A stretch of 14,602 bases of DNA. It comes from an uncultured Duncaniella sp. (GTDB lineage: Bacteria > Bacteroidota > Bacteroidia > Bacteroidales > Muribaculaceae). The translations under genes were made by a program, and so were the position numbers. Below the pieces are notes generated by a model, which worked only from the letters and a program-made list of their open reading frames with translations, made no database searches and was not told the origin of the DNA. This document shows positions 1 through 6,161 of the stretch, one piece after another (position 1 is the stretch's first letter; each line of letters begins with the position of its first letter). The stretch covers positions 1 through 14,602 of the forward strand of contig CAJUGS010000048.1 of the NCBI GenBank assembly GCA_910586305.1, given 5' to 3'.

Positions 1-1738
1 GCTTAGCGTCACGGGGAGAGTCGGCGTTGGTGCGAACGAGGGTCTTGGTGTATTTGGCTGCAAGATTCATGATTGCTCCGAAGTCTCCGCCAAGTTCGGG
101 ATCGGTGGTGGGAACCTGACCGTCATATACGTCGCCGGTAGAGCCGTTGAGAGAAATCCAGTCGCCTTCCTTGTAGACCTTACCGCCCATTGAAACGGTC
201 TTTTCCTTGTAGTCTACCTTGATTTCACCGGCACCGGATACGCAGCACTTGCCCATACCGCGAGCCACAACGGCTGCATGAGAGGTCATACCGCCACGCA
301 TGGTGAGGATGCCCTGTGCAACGGCCATACCGCGAAGGTCTTCGGGAGAGGTTTCGATACGCACGAGTACAACTTTGCGCTTCTTCTCAGACCAGGCTTC
401 TGCCTCATCGGCCGAGAATACGATCTGACCGCAGGCTGCGCCTGGAGATGCGGGAAGGCCCTTGGCTACAACCTTGGCGCGCTTGAGAGCGTCCTTGTCA
501 AAGACGGGGTGGAGAAGTTCGTCGAGCTTCTGGGGCTCCATACGCATGAGCACTGTCTTCTCGTCGATATCTCCGGAGCGGAGCAGGTCCATGGCAATCT
601 TCACCATGGCAGCACCTGTGCGCTTGCCATTACGGGTCTGGAGCATCCAGAGCTTGCCGTCCTGGATTGTGAACTCCATGTCCTGCATATCTTTATAGTA
701 ATCCTCGAGCTTGTGGGCGATGGAGATAAGCTCGGCAGCGCATACAGGCATTGACTCCTCGAGTGAGGGGTATTTGGCCACACGCTCCTCTTCGCTGATA
801 CCCTGGAGCGCAGCCCAACGGCGTGAGCCTTCCACAGTGATCTGCTGAGGTGTGCGGATACCGGCTACGACATCCTCGCCCTGGGCGTTGATGAGGTATT
901 CGCCGTTGAACATATTCTCGCCAGTGGCAGCATCACGGCTGAAAGCAACGCCGGTAGCGGAGTTGTCGCCCATATTGCCATAGACCATTGCCTGTACGTT
1001 GACAGCAGTACCCCATTCTTCGGGTATCTGATTCATGCGGCGATAAAGGATGGCGCGCTCGTTCATCCAGCTGTCGAATACGGCGCAGATGCCACCCCAG
1101 AGCTGCTCCCATGCATCATCGGGGAAGTCTTTTCCGGTATATTCCTTTACGGCGGCTTTGAAGAGCTTTACGAGGTTCTGAAGGTCTTCTACGGAGAGTT
1201 CAGTGTCAAGCTTGACACCTTTTTCTTCCTTCACCTTGTCCATGATTTCCTCAAAGGGATCGATGTCGGTCTTGCTCTTGGGCTTCATTCCAAGCACAAC
1301 GTCGCCATACATCTGCACGAAGCGGCGGTAGCTGTCCCATGCAAAACGGGGGTTGCCGCTCTTTTCAGCAAGAGAGGCAACTGTGGCGTCGTTCATACCG
1401 AGGTTGAGGACGGTGTCCATCATGCCGGGCATTGAGGCGCGGGCACCTGAACGCACTGATACGAGAAGGGGATTGGAGGGATCGTTGAATTTTGTCTTTG
1501 TGAGAGTCTCAACGTGGGCAATCGCATCCTTGACTTCCTTGTCAAGACGCTTCACAACCTCGTCGCGACCATATTGAGTGTACTCGGTACATACTTCGGT
1601 GGTGATGGTGAAACCGGGAGGTACGGGCATACCCAGAAGGTTCATCTCGGCGAGGTTCGCGCCTTTGCCACCAAGGAGATTGCGCATTGAGGCGTTGCCT
1701 TCAGCTTTGCCGTCTCCAAATGTATAAACTCTTTTCAT
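1..1738 (-). CDS. ppdK: pyruvate, phosphate dikinase, N-terminal part (3' end beyond window)
   Basis: PpdK interconverts pyruvate + ATP + Pi and phosphoenolpyruvate + AMP + PPi in the cytoplasm at the pyruvate/PEP node. About 579 codons are visible; family members are usually about 870-910 residues, so roughly the last third (the PEP/pyruvate-binding TIM barrel) lies off the window. The protein starts MKRVYTFGDGKAEGNASMRN and has the glycine-rich nucleotide-binding loop GGKGANLAEM, then SVRSGARASMPGMMDT near residues 90-110. The PEP-utilising swivelling domain contains GGMTSHAAVVARG, whose His (about residue 487, codon 278-280) is the phosphocarrier. The Thr two residues before it is the site used by PpdK regulatory proteins in other organisms. 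The start is the only Met ahead of the conserved N-terminus, preceded by an A-rich leader and a promoter at 1817-1848. Identification is firm; the low visible limit is only the window edge. Confidence 0.97.
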   Translation of the reverse strand, partial: MKRVYTFGDGKAEGNASMRNLLGGKGANLAEMNLLGMPVPPGFTITTEVCTEYTQYGRDEVVKRLDKEVKDAIAHVETLTKTKFNDPSNPLLVSVRSGARASMPGMMDTVLNLGMNDATVASLAEKSGNPRFAWDSYRRFVQMYGDVVLGMKPKSKTDIDPFEEIMDKVKEEKGVKLDTELSVEDLQNLVKLFKAAVKEYTGKDFPDDAWEQLWGGICAVFDSWMNERAILYRRMNQIPEEWGTAVNVQAMVYGNMGDNSATGVAFSRDAATGENMFNGEYLINAQGEDVVAGIRTPQQITVEGSRRWAALQGISEEERVAKYPSLEESMPVCAAELISIAHKLEDYYKDMQDMEFTIQDGKLWMLQTRNGKRTGAAMVKIAMDLLRSGDIDEKTVLMRMEPQKLDELLHPVFDKDALKRAKVVAKGLPASPGAACGQIVFSADEAEAWSEKKRKVVLVRIETSPEDLRGMAVAQGILTMRGGMTSHAAVVARGMGKCCVSGAGEIKVDYKEKTVSMGGKVYKEGDWISLNGSTGDVYDGQVPTTDPELGGDFGAIMNLAAKYTKTLVRTNADSPRDAK

Positions 1739-1816
1739 TTGTTGGGGTTAGAATTTGATAATATAAAAGTATATGTTTTTCGATTTTGGTCTTGAGATGT
1801 GCTTTCGCGGAAAGTG

Positions 1817-1848
1817 CAAAGATAGTGATTTTTTGGCGGAGCATCAAG
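1817..1848 (-). promoter_or_regulatory. Bacteroidetes-type promoter of ppdK
   Basis: On the minus strand the sequence shows TATCTTTG (1817-1824), a perfect TAnnTTTG -7 box, with CTTG (1845-1848) 20 bp upstream as the -33 element. Transcription would start near 1810, giving a leader of about 70 nt before the ppdK ATG at 1738. Spacing and box sequence match the established Bacteroides sigma-ABfr consensus; the start site itself is inferred. Confidence 0.7.
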
Positions 1849-1871
1849 TATTTTGGCTTTCTTTTGTAGAA

Positions 1872-3122
1872 TCATTCATAATTAATGACTCTTGCAGGCT
1901 TGATGGTAGCTATGATGGCCGAAGGGAAAAGGAGCACGGCAAAAGCGATGAGGGCTGCCGCTATGTTCAGCATTATGACAGACGGCCATGAGATTTCTAC
2001 AGGGACGTGGTCGAGATAATATGCTTCCGGATCAAGCGGCACGATACGCGTCAGTCTCTGAAGGTAGACAAGGCCGAGGCCCACGGCATTACCTATGGCA
2101 AGACCGGCCACAAGCAGTCGAAGTGTCAGAAGAATGAAGGTCTGTCGCACCATCTGATTGCTCGCACCAAGAGCCTTTAGGATACCTATAGTGCGTACTC
2201 GACGAAGAACCAGAATGAAAAGCGATGACACAAGTGTGAGTCCGGCAAGAATAGCCATGAGTGAAAGAATCACCACCACATTGGTGTCGAGAAGTGCAAG
2301 CCAGTTGAAATACAAAGCTGCGCTCTCGTGCAGATTGACCACCATATATGTGCGTGATGTGTTACCGGAATAAAATCCCGACACAAGCATCGACGAAATG
2401 GCAACCGACTGGTGGTCAATCTCATCGTCAGAGCCAAGACCGTTTATCTCAAGCATAGCACCCTGGTCGGAAGCTATATCGGCAACACCGCGGAGCATAG
2501 GAAGAGACGCGAAAACTACATTCTTGTCATATTCGGCAAAATGGGTGTCGTAAATTCCGGCAATCATTATGCGTCTGATGCGGTAAGATCCGTTGCCAAC
2601 AAAATACACGTCGGCTTTTTGCCCTACCGACAAGTTTAACCCTGACGCAAGTGTGTGCGACACAACGACGTGGTATAGTGTGGAATCAGCAGAAAAATCA
2701 GGCACAGCCCCGTCCACCAGATTTCGTCTCACAAAATCCCATTCTCCATCAGGCTCCATTCCCTTTACAATCACTCCCGAAAAATTCTCGGACGTTTTTA
2801 CAATAGCAGGCTGTCGGGCGGTTAGGCTCCATCGTGTTCCAGGCGGAAGAGAGTCGAGCATATGGCGCAATTCATTCACTGACAAAGTTGGTGGTGCGTC
2901 ATCTGATTGTCCGGAATGTGGAGCAACTACTATCTGGGAATCAAATCCCGTGATTTTAGCCTTAATCTCGTTTTTGAATCCACACATTACACTTATGGAC
3001 ACAATCATCACGACAACAGCCAGCGTAATACCGGATACTGCAATGACAACCCCGGTCTGGCTCTCGCGTGAATTGGAACGAAGAGACAGACGATGAGCAA
3101 TGTAAAGCGGAAGTTTCAACAT
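1872..3122 (-). CDS. FtsX/LolC-LolE family ABC transporter permease
   Basis: A 416-residue inner-membrane permease of the MacB/FtsX superfamily, most like the lipoprotein-releasing LolC/LolE subunits. It would pair with a LolD-type ATPase to pass lipoproteins from the inner membrane to the outer-membrane route. Topology visible in the sequence: one N-terminal membrane segment (about 24-48), a large periplasmic domain (about 49-272) and three C-terminal segments (about 276-307, 328-355, 380-405). RVRTIGILKALGAS, after the second segment, is the typical coupling-helix region that contacts the ATPase. It starts MLKLPLYIAHRLSLR, as in this family. The gene has its own promoter (3257-3288) and leader. 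No ATPase gene is nearby, so the partner must be encoded elsewhere. The exact substrate is inferred from the family only. Confidence 0.9.
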   Translation of the reverse strand: MLKLPLYIAHRLSLRSNSRESQTGVVIAVSGITLAVVVMIVSISVMCGFKNEIKAKITGFDSQIVVAPHSGQSDDAPPTLSVNELRHMLDSLPPGTRWSLTARQPAIVKTSENFSGVIVKGMEPDGEWDFVRRNLVDGAVPDFSADSTLYHVVVSHTLASGLNLSVGQKADVYFVGNGSYRIRRIMIAGIYDTHFAEYDKNVVFASLPMLRGVADIASDQGAMLEINGLGSDDEIDHQSVAISSMLVSGFYSGNTSRTYMVVNLHESAALYFNWLALLDTNVVVILSLMAILAGLTLVSSLFILVLRRVRTIGILKALGASNQMVRQTFILLTLRLLVAGLAIGNAVGLGLVYLQRLTRIVPLDPEAYYLDHVPVEISWPSVIMLNIAAALIAFAVLLFPSAIIATIKPARVINYE

Positions 3123-3131
3123 ACCTTAATG

Positions 3132-3176
3132 TGGTTTGTTTGTACTGCCCGGACAACCATCGCTAAGCCGGGCCTG
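3132..3176. other. permease leader with GC-rich hairpin
   Basis: This lies in the predicted 5' leader of the permease. It contains GCCCGG and CCGGGC as inverted arms separated by about 15 nt (around 3148-3174), so the mRNA can form a short GC-rich hairpin. No known riboswitch or thermometer pattern is recognised, and the stem has no T-run in either direction that would make it a clear terminator. A regulatory role is only a possibility. Confidence 0.3.
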
Positions 3177-3256
3177 AATTTAACTTGATTAATTCCTTCG
3201 GGTGGCTAATTGGCAACTATAACCATTATCGTCGTATGTCGGAATCAAGAGTCTTG

Positions 3257-3288
3257 CAAAATTAGTCAATGAATTCCACCCGGCCAAA
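3257..3288 (-). promoter_or_regulatory. Bacteroidetes-type promoter of the permease gene
   Basis: On the minus strand TTTG (3285-3288) is followed after exactly 20 bp by TAATTTTG (3257-3264). Both boxes match the Bacteroides consensus perfectly. The inferred start near 3250 leaves about 128 nt of leader before the permease ATG at 3122. Confidence 0.7.
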
Positions 3289-3459
3289 TATAATTCGACC
3301 AACAGTAATTCTAATTCCATAGTGGAACATTTCCAGAATAACAATCAGCTAAAATCAATGATACACATTCTGCTATCCGTCTGCAATAGGAAAATGTGAG
3401 CAAATATTGGAGTGATATTTCTTTTTTTGCGCTTTTTGCTAAAATTTTTTACAAAAATA
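3289..3459. other. AT-rich intergenic stretch between divergent promoters
   Basis: This sits between the minus-strand permease promoter and the plus-strand tRNA promoter. It is AT-rich, contains a T-run at about 3420-3427 and a small inverted repeat (TTCCATAGTGGAA, about 3314-3328). No ORF with a credible start, no RNA gene and no mobile-element remnant is seen in it. Confidence 0.5.
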
Positions 3460-3491
3460 CTTGCGCACATCAAAAACAATGTCTACCTTTG
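3460..3491 (+). promoter_or_regulatory. Bacteroidetes-type promoter of tRNA-Gln
   Basis: CTTG (3460-3463), 20 bp of spacer, then TACCTTTG (3484-3491), a perfect -7 box. Transcription would start near 3498, about 65 nt before the mature tRNA 5' end at 3564, leaving a leader removed by RNase P. The spacing is the same as at ppdK and the permease. Confidence 0.75.
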
Positions 3492-3563
3492 CAGCGTCAA
3501 AAACGAAATAAGACAAACAGATAACAAATCCAAGTAGTCAAAATCGCTAAGACAGACATAAAT

Positions 3564-3634
3564 TGCCTTGTGGTGTAATGGTAGCACGTCGGATTCTGGT
3601 TCCGCCTGTGAGGGTTCGAATCCTTCCAAGGCAA
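3564..3634 (+). tRNA. tRNA-Gln (anticodon CTG)
   Basis: A full cloverleaf can be drawn. The acceptor TGCCTTG (3564-3570) pairs with CAAGGCA (3627-3633) and has discriminator A3634. The D arm is GTGTAATGGTAGCAC. The anticodon loop TTCTGGT (3594-3600) carries CTG at 3596-3598. The T arm is GAGGG-TTCGAAT-CCTTC (3610-3626). The U1-A72 pair and overall pattern fit bacterial glutamine tRNAs. CTG decodes CAG. CCA is not encoded (CAC follows), so it is added after transcription. The gene stands alone between its own promoter and terminator. Confidence 0.95.
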
Positions 3635-3638
3635 CACA

Positions 3639-3675
3639 AAGAAAGAGCTAAGTCGCTAAGATTTAGCTCTTTCTT
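3639..3675 (+). terminator. hairpin terminator after tRNA-Gln (probably bidirectional)
   Basis: AAGAAAGAGCTAA (3639-3651) and TTAGCTCTTTCTT (3663-3675) form a perfect 13-bp stem with an 11-nt loop, followed by CATTTTTACC. It ends the tRNA transcript. It also faces the 3' end of the minus-strand TonB-domain gene at 3704 and can serve both. Confidence 0.8.
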
Positions 3676-3703
3676 CATTTTTACCCGGTTCATAGTTCAT
3701 TAT

Positions 3704-4345
3704 TTACTCAGATGCTTCCCCTCTTATAAATATCGCGCCCGGCTCTTTGAATGTTATCGGAAGGGTAAGGTTAAATTTTTTCTTTAAGTGGGGAACGAAG
3801 TATTTAACGCGGAATTTGGGCAACGCATTCACAAGCCTTAGTGCTTCTTGATTGACGGCCTCGTTTTTGCTCGGTCGTCGCCAAATCTCCGGGTCGCTGA
3901 TTGAGCCGTCAGGATGAACGGTGAATTTGACAAATACTGTTTCGCTGCCCTTGAATCCTTCGGGAATACGGATGTTTTCATCAATCCATTCTTTCAGTTT
4001 TCCGTTGCCTCCGGGAAACTCACAGCGAGTGTCAAGATCGATGAGATATTTGCGCTGTTCAGCTTTTATATGTGCAAGGTATCCGGGCGAAACAGTGAAG
4101 AAGACAGCACGGTTACCATACTCGTCGTTTTTTATTTCAGCCGATTGAATGGAGTCCGGATGAACTTCATTTTCATATGCGAGCGGAATCCACTCGTTGT
4201 TGAAATAGTAGAATACGGTTTCGGTGTCCCGTTCAGTCAGAGGGAACTGAATTTCACGGACAATGGTGTCGTTTACGCAGCAATTCTGCGCGAATACAAT
4301 GCAAGACTGAACGATAATCAATGAAACAAAAATCAACTTTTTCAT
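3704..4345 (-). CDS. exported protein with TonB C-terminal domain
   Basis: 213 residues. The N-terminus MKKLIFVSLIIVQSCIVFAQ is a signal peptide with a probable signal peptidase I site at FA-Q; a VQSC lipobox-like sequence is also present but has an atypical -2 residue. The C-terminal half (about 107-200) matches the TonB C-terminal fold: CEFPGGNGKLKEWIDENI, then IPEGFKG, VFVKFTVHPDGSISDPEIW, EALRLVNALPKF and the closing LTLPITF. A normal TonB has an N-terminal membrane anchor and a proline-rich linker. Neither is present here, so the protein cannot carry proton-motive energy in the usual way and may only bind TonB-box or cell-wall partners in the periplasm. Residues about 20-105 are of unrecognised function. 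It is a single gene with its own promoter at 4402-4432. Confidence 0.88.
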   Translation of the reverse strand: MKKLIFVSLIIVQSCIVFAQNCCVNDTIVREIQFPLTERDTETVFYYFNNEWIPLAYENEVHPDSIQSAEIKNDEYGNRAVFFTVSPGYLAHIKAEQRKYLIDLDTRCEFPGGNGKLKEWIDENIRIPEGFKGSETVFVKFTVHPDGSISDPEIWRRPSKNEAVNQEALRLVNALPKFRVKYFVPHLKKKFNLTLPITFKEPGAIFIRGEASE

Positions 4346-4401
4346 ATATCCTAATTTTTATATTTCCAAAAAGTCGTGGATAGACTATGCCCATATAATG
4401 G

Positions 4402-4432
4402 CAAAATTAACGAATTAATTCGAGATATGAAA
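4402..4432 (-). promoter_or_regulatory. promoter of the TonB-domain gene with palindrome in the spacer
   Basis: On the minus strand TTTC (4429-4432) precedes TAATTTTG (4402-4409) by 19 bp; the -7 box is perfect and the -33 box has one mismatch. The inferred start near 4395 gives a leader of about 50 nt. The spacer contains CGAATTAATTCG (4411-4422), a perfect 12-bp palindrome between the two boxes, where a repressor dimer could block polymerase. Confidence 0.5.
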
Positions 4433-4451
4433 TTTAATCGCGGATTATTAC

Positions 4452-4459
4452 TAACTTTG
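4452..4459 (+). promoter_or_regulatory. candidate -7 box pointing into the broken small ORF
   Basis: TAACTTTG on the plus strand is a perfect TAnnTTTG box, 24 bp before an ATG at 4483. No good TTTG element is seen 19-20 bp upstream, so this is a weaker case than the other promoters. It points away from the TonB-domain promoter, making a divergent pair. Confidence 0.35.
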
Positions 4460-4482
4460 CGTTAAAAATAATAATTTAAAAG

Positions 4483-4679
4483 ATGGCGAATTCGAGGTAT
4501 CGAGCTGTTTGTCAATCCGACATTGAGGCTGATTGACGGCTGATCAGTTGCAGAAGTTGGCTGAAATGTTAAAAATGGGATCGTCGCCAGACGTGTTTGA
4601 TTGTGGGAAACGTCAGATCGTTTTTTATCTGCGCATGGTCTTGGATAGAGGTGAATTTCATAGTACGTCAAGGAAATAA
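4483..4679 (+). pseudogene. possible small gene broken by a one-base frameshift
   Basis: From ATG 4483 one frame reads MANSRYRAVCQSDIEAD and stops at TGA 4534-4536. A second frame, open from TTG 4533 to TAA 4677-4679, reads LTADQLQKLAEMLKMG and on to GEFHSTSRK. The two frames meet exactly at the stop, and one inserted base (or a -1 slip) would join them into a protein of about 65 residues. The upstream -7 box and AAAAG before the ATG favour a real gene. I recognise no family. Alternatives are a sequencing error, a decayed gene, a short ORF from ATG 4566 only, or chance. The antisense frame at 4462-4671 has no such context. Confidence 0.3.
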
Positions 4680-4759
4680 AGTAGTCAAGAAAAAGTTTTT
4701 ATATAGTGTGTTAGTTGGCCTGTTGATGGTTTGAGTTCGGGCTGGCTTCCGGCTTCTGT
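4680..4759. other. short intergenic stretch, nothing recognised
   Basis: This is the stretch between the putative broken ORF and the 3' end of the acidic hypothetical gene. It is AT-rich at its left end; no convincing terminator hairpin, RNA gene or ORF is seen. Confidence 0.4.
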
Positions 4760-5335
4760 TTAGAACGTAAACAGCAGTCCTTTTCCTTGATGTTTAGCTT
4801 CTTCGTAGAGATTGCATAGCGCGTCATAGGCTTCCATCCATTCATCAGCTTCATACAGCAGATTCTCCGGTTCTGTATTTTCGGCATTCTCTCGGTTCTC
4901 CAGAAGCTTGTCCAATACTATGGGAACTTCGTCGCTTTCTACAATTCCCAAGCCCATCATGCCGGGATCAACTGTGATGTTGCCGACCACGACTTCTTTT
5001 CCAAGAACGGCTATTTGGGGAGTCTTGAGTATGTCCATCTCTCCGATTACCTCATTAACTGCATCCCATAACTCTCCCAGCCCCATATCATCTTCGGCAT
5101 CATAGCAGGCTGTGAGAAGAATGTCGAAGTAGACCTGCAGTGTGAGTTTGTCAGACTCGTTTTCCCAATCCTCGTCCAGAGTCTCTCCTGTGTAAGGAGA
5201 CTGTAATAGGTCAAGATGCTCACAAATAAACTGTCTTGCCGTCTCGGGATTATTGACACTGGCTGCCATGATTGGCTCAATCATTTTGTGAAATGTCTGT
5301 GTGTCAAACACAAACGCTTTGTGTCCCATGCTCAT
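4760..5335 (-). CDS. strongly acidic cytoplasmic protein of unknown function
   Basis: 191 residues with no signal peptide, membrane segment or recognised catalytic motif. It is rich in Asp and Glu (roughly 40, against about 10 Lys+Arg), so very acidic. The N-terminus GHKAFVFDTQTFHKMIEPIM and the middle AEDDMGLGELWDAVNEVI look helical and globular. A segment DILKTPQIAVLGKEVVVGNI (about 101-120) may be a beta hairpin. An acidic tract rich in E and N (about 144-160) precedes a helical end and the closing GKGLLFTF. The start could be Met1 or Met3 (MSMGHK); both are possible. It is followed on the same strand, with the GNAT gene 152 bp upstream, so it is likely transcribed separately. A small acidic protein could be an immunity- or inhibitor-like factor, but nothing here proves that. 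Confidence 0.8.
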   Translation of the reverse strand: MSMGHKAFVFDTQTFHKMIEPIMAASVNNPETARQFICEHLDLLQSPYTGETLDEDWENESDKLTLQVYFDILLTACYDAEDDMGLGELWDAVNEVIGEMDILKTPQIAVLGKEVVVGNITVDPGMMGLGIVESDEVPIVLDKLLENRENAENTEPENLLYEADEWMEAYDALCNLYEEAKHQGKGLLFTF

Positions 5336-5487
5336 AGATTCTTTTTCTATTGTTTGGGTTGTATGTTTGTATTTGTGTATGATTGCATCAGATTATTGAT
5401 GTTTTTGCGAGATTTGTGATTCTTATCTGCAGGCATGACTTTTCTTAGGAAAAAGATTTATACGAAGCCAAATACAATGATATGTTG

Positions 5488-5994
5488 TCAGTGTTTCAAT
5501 TGTAGGCGATAGGCCTTGCCGTCAGTATTATCCATGGTGTAATCTTCAAGGAATTCAAAGCCGCATTTTTCGGCTACGCGCTGTGAGGCCATGTTTCTGG
5601 AGTCTGTGGTAATCAACAGTGATTCCAGTCCAATTGTGTCTTTGCAGAATGCTATAAGAGCTTTTAATGCCTCGCTGGTAAGCCCGTTGTCCCAGTAGGG
5701 ATATCCTACCCAGTAACCAACTTCACGCTCGTTTGGCAACAGGGGATGGTGTTCATCTCCATCAGGTACCAGTCCGATACATCCTATTGGTTCGTCAGTT
5801 GTTTTAAGTACCATTGCGAACGTATGTGGATTGGGAATAAAGAAATCACGTATGACTGTCCGGCTCATCTCTACAGAGGTGTGACAGGGCCATAGAGCCA
5901 TTTCGCTGACCCGCTCGTCCGATGCATATTTGTATAGTGCTGTTGCGTCTTCTTCACACCAGGGACGCAATATCAGCCGTTTGGTTTCAATCAT
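5488..5994 (-). CDS. GNAT family N-acetyltransferase (RimJ/RimL-like)
   Basis: 168 residues, the usual length for the Acetyltransf_3 group, which transfers acetyl from acetyl-CoA to an amine on a protein N-terminus, antibiotic or small molecule. It opens with the typical ETKRLILRPWCEEDATALY. Motif A, which binds the CoA pyrophosphate, is EVGYWVGYPYWDNGLTSEAL (about 91-110). Motif B is present as NMASQRVAEKCGFEFLE (about 134-150), with the characteristic E-K-x-G-F. The substrate cannot be told from sequence. No promoter with both boxes is clear in the 167-bp gap upstream, so it could be read through from the DJ-1 gene or use a weak promoter. Confidence 0.93.
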   Translation of the reverse strand: MIETKRLILRPWCEEDATALYKYASDERVSEMALWPCHTSVEMSRTVIRDFFIPNPHTFAMVLKTTDEPIGCIGLVPDGDEHHPLLPNEREVGYWVGYPYWDNGLTSEALKALIAFCKDTIGLESLLITTDSRNMASQRVAEKCGFEFLEDYTMDNTDGKAYRLQLKH

Positions 5995-6049
5995 TAAATA
6001 AACCTTTTGGTTAAACAGAATTGAAAGTTGTTATTAACTTGAACATCAT

Positions 6050-6059
6050 ATACCGGTAT
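6050..6059. repeat. 10-bp palindrome upstream of the GNAT gene
   Basis: ATACCGGTAT is perfectly self-complementary and lies about 55 bp before the GNAT start, in the gap after the DJ-1 gene. It is short, so chance occurrence is quite possible; listed because a second palindrome lies 34 bp away. Confidence 0.35.
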
Positions 6060-6092
6060 GGATTCCTTTGAGGCCCATTTGGATTGTAAATA

Positions 6093-6108
6093 TGAAATAG
6101 CTATTTCA
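6093..6108. repeat. 16-bp perfect palindrome between DJ-1 and GNAT genes
   Basis: TGAAATAGCTATTTCA is identical to its reverse complement with no loop. It sits about 100 bp upstream of the GNAT start and 54 bp past the DJ-1 stop. A continuous palindrome fits an operator for a dimeric regulator better than a terminator, as it is AT-rich and has no T-run. The bound factor is unknown. Confidence 0.5.
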
Positions 6109-6161
6109 AGATACTCCGGCGAGTGTCGGAATGATACAACTTCCATGCGTGTATTGGTGTG

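Noticed and set aside
278..754. Plus-strand open frame of 158 codons
   Set aside because: It lies entirely antisense to the conserved swivelling and ATP-binding regions of ppdK and has no leader or family match; its length comes from codon bias of the real gene.
2593..3096. Plus-strand open frame of 167 codons
   Set aside because: Antisense to the periplasmic domain of the permease, which is strongly supported.
3544..3661. Nine-base direct repeat TCGCTAAGA on both sides of the tRNA, as a possible attachment-site pair
   Set aside because: The second copy is the loop of the terminator, the repeat is short, it does not include the tRNA 3' end, and no integrase or foreign DNA lies near; probably chance.
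3914..4324. Plus-strand open frame of 136 codons
   Set aside because: Antisense to the TonB-domain gene, whose motifs are clear.
4462..4671. Minus-strand open frame of 69 codons
   Set aside because: It overlaps the putative broken plus-strand ORF, has no promoter on its strand and no recognisable composition; I preferred the plus-strand reading because of the -7 box, though neither is certain.
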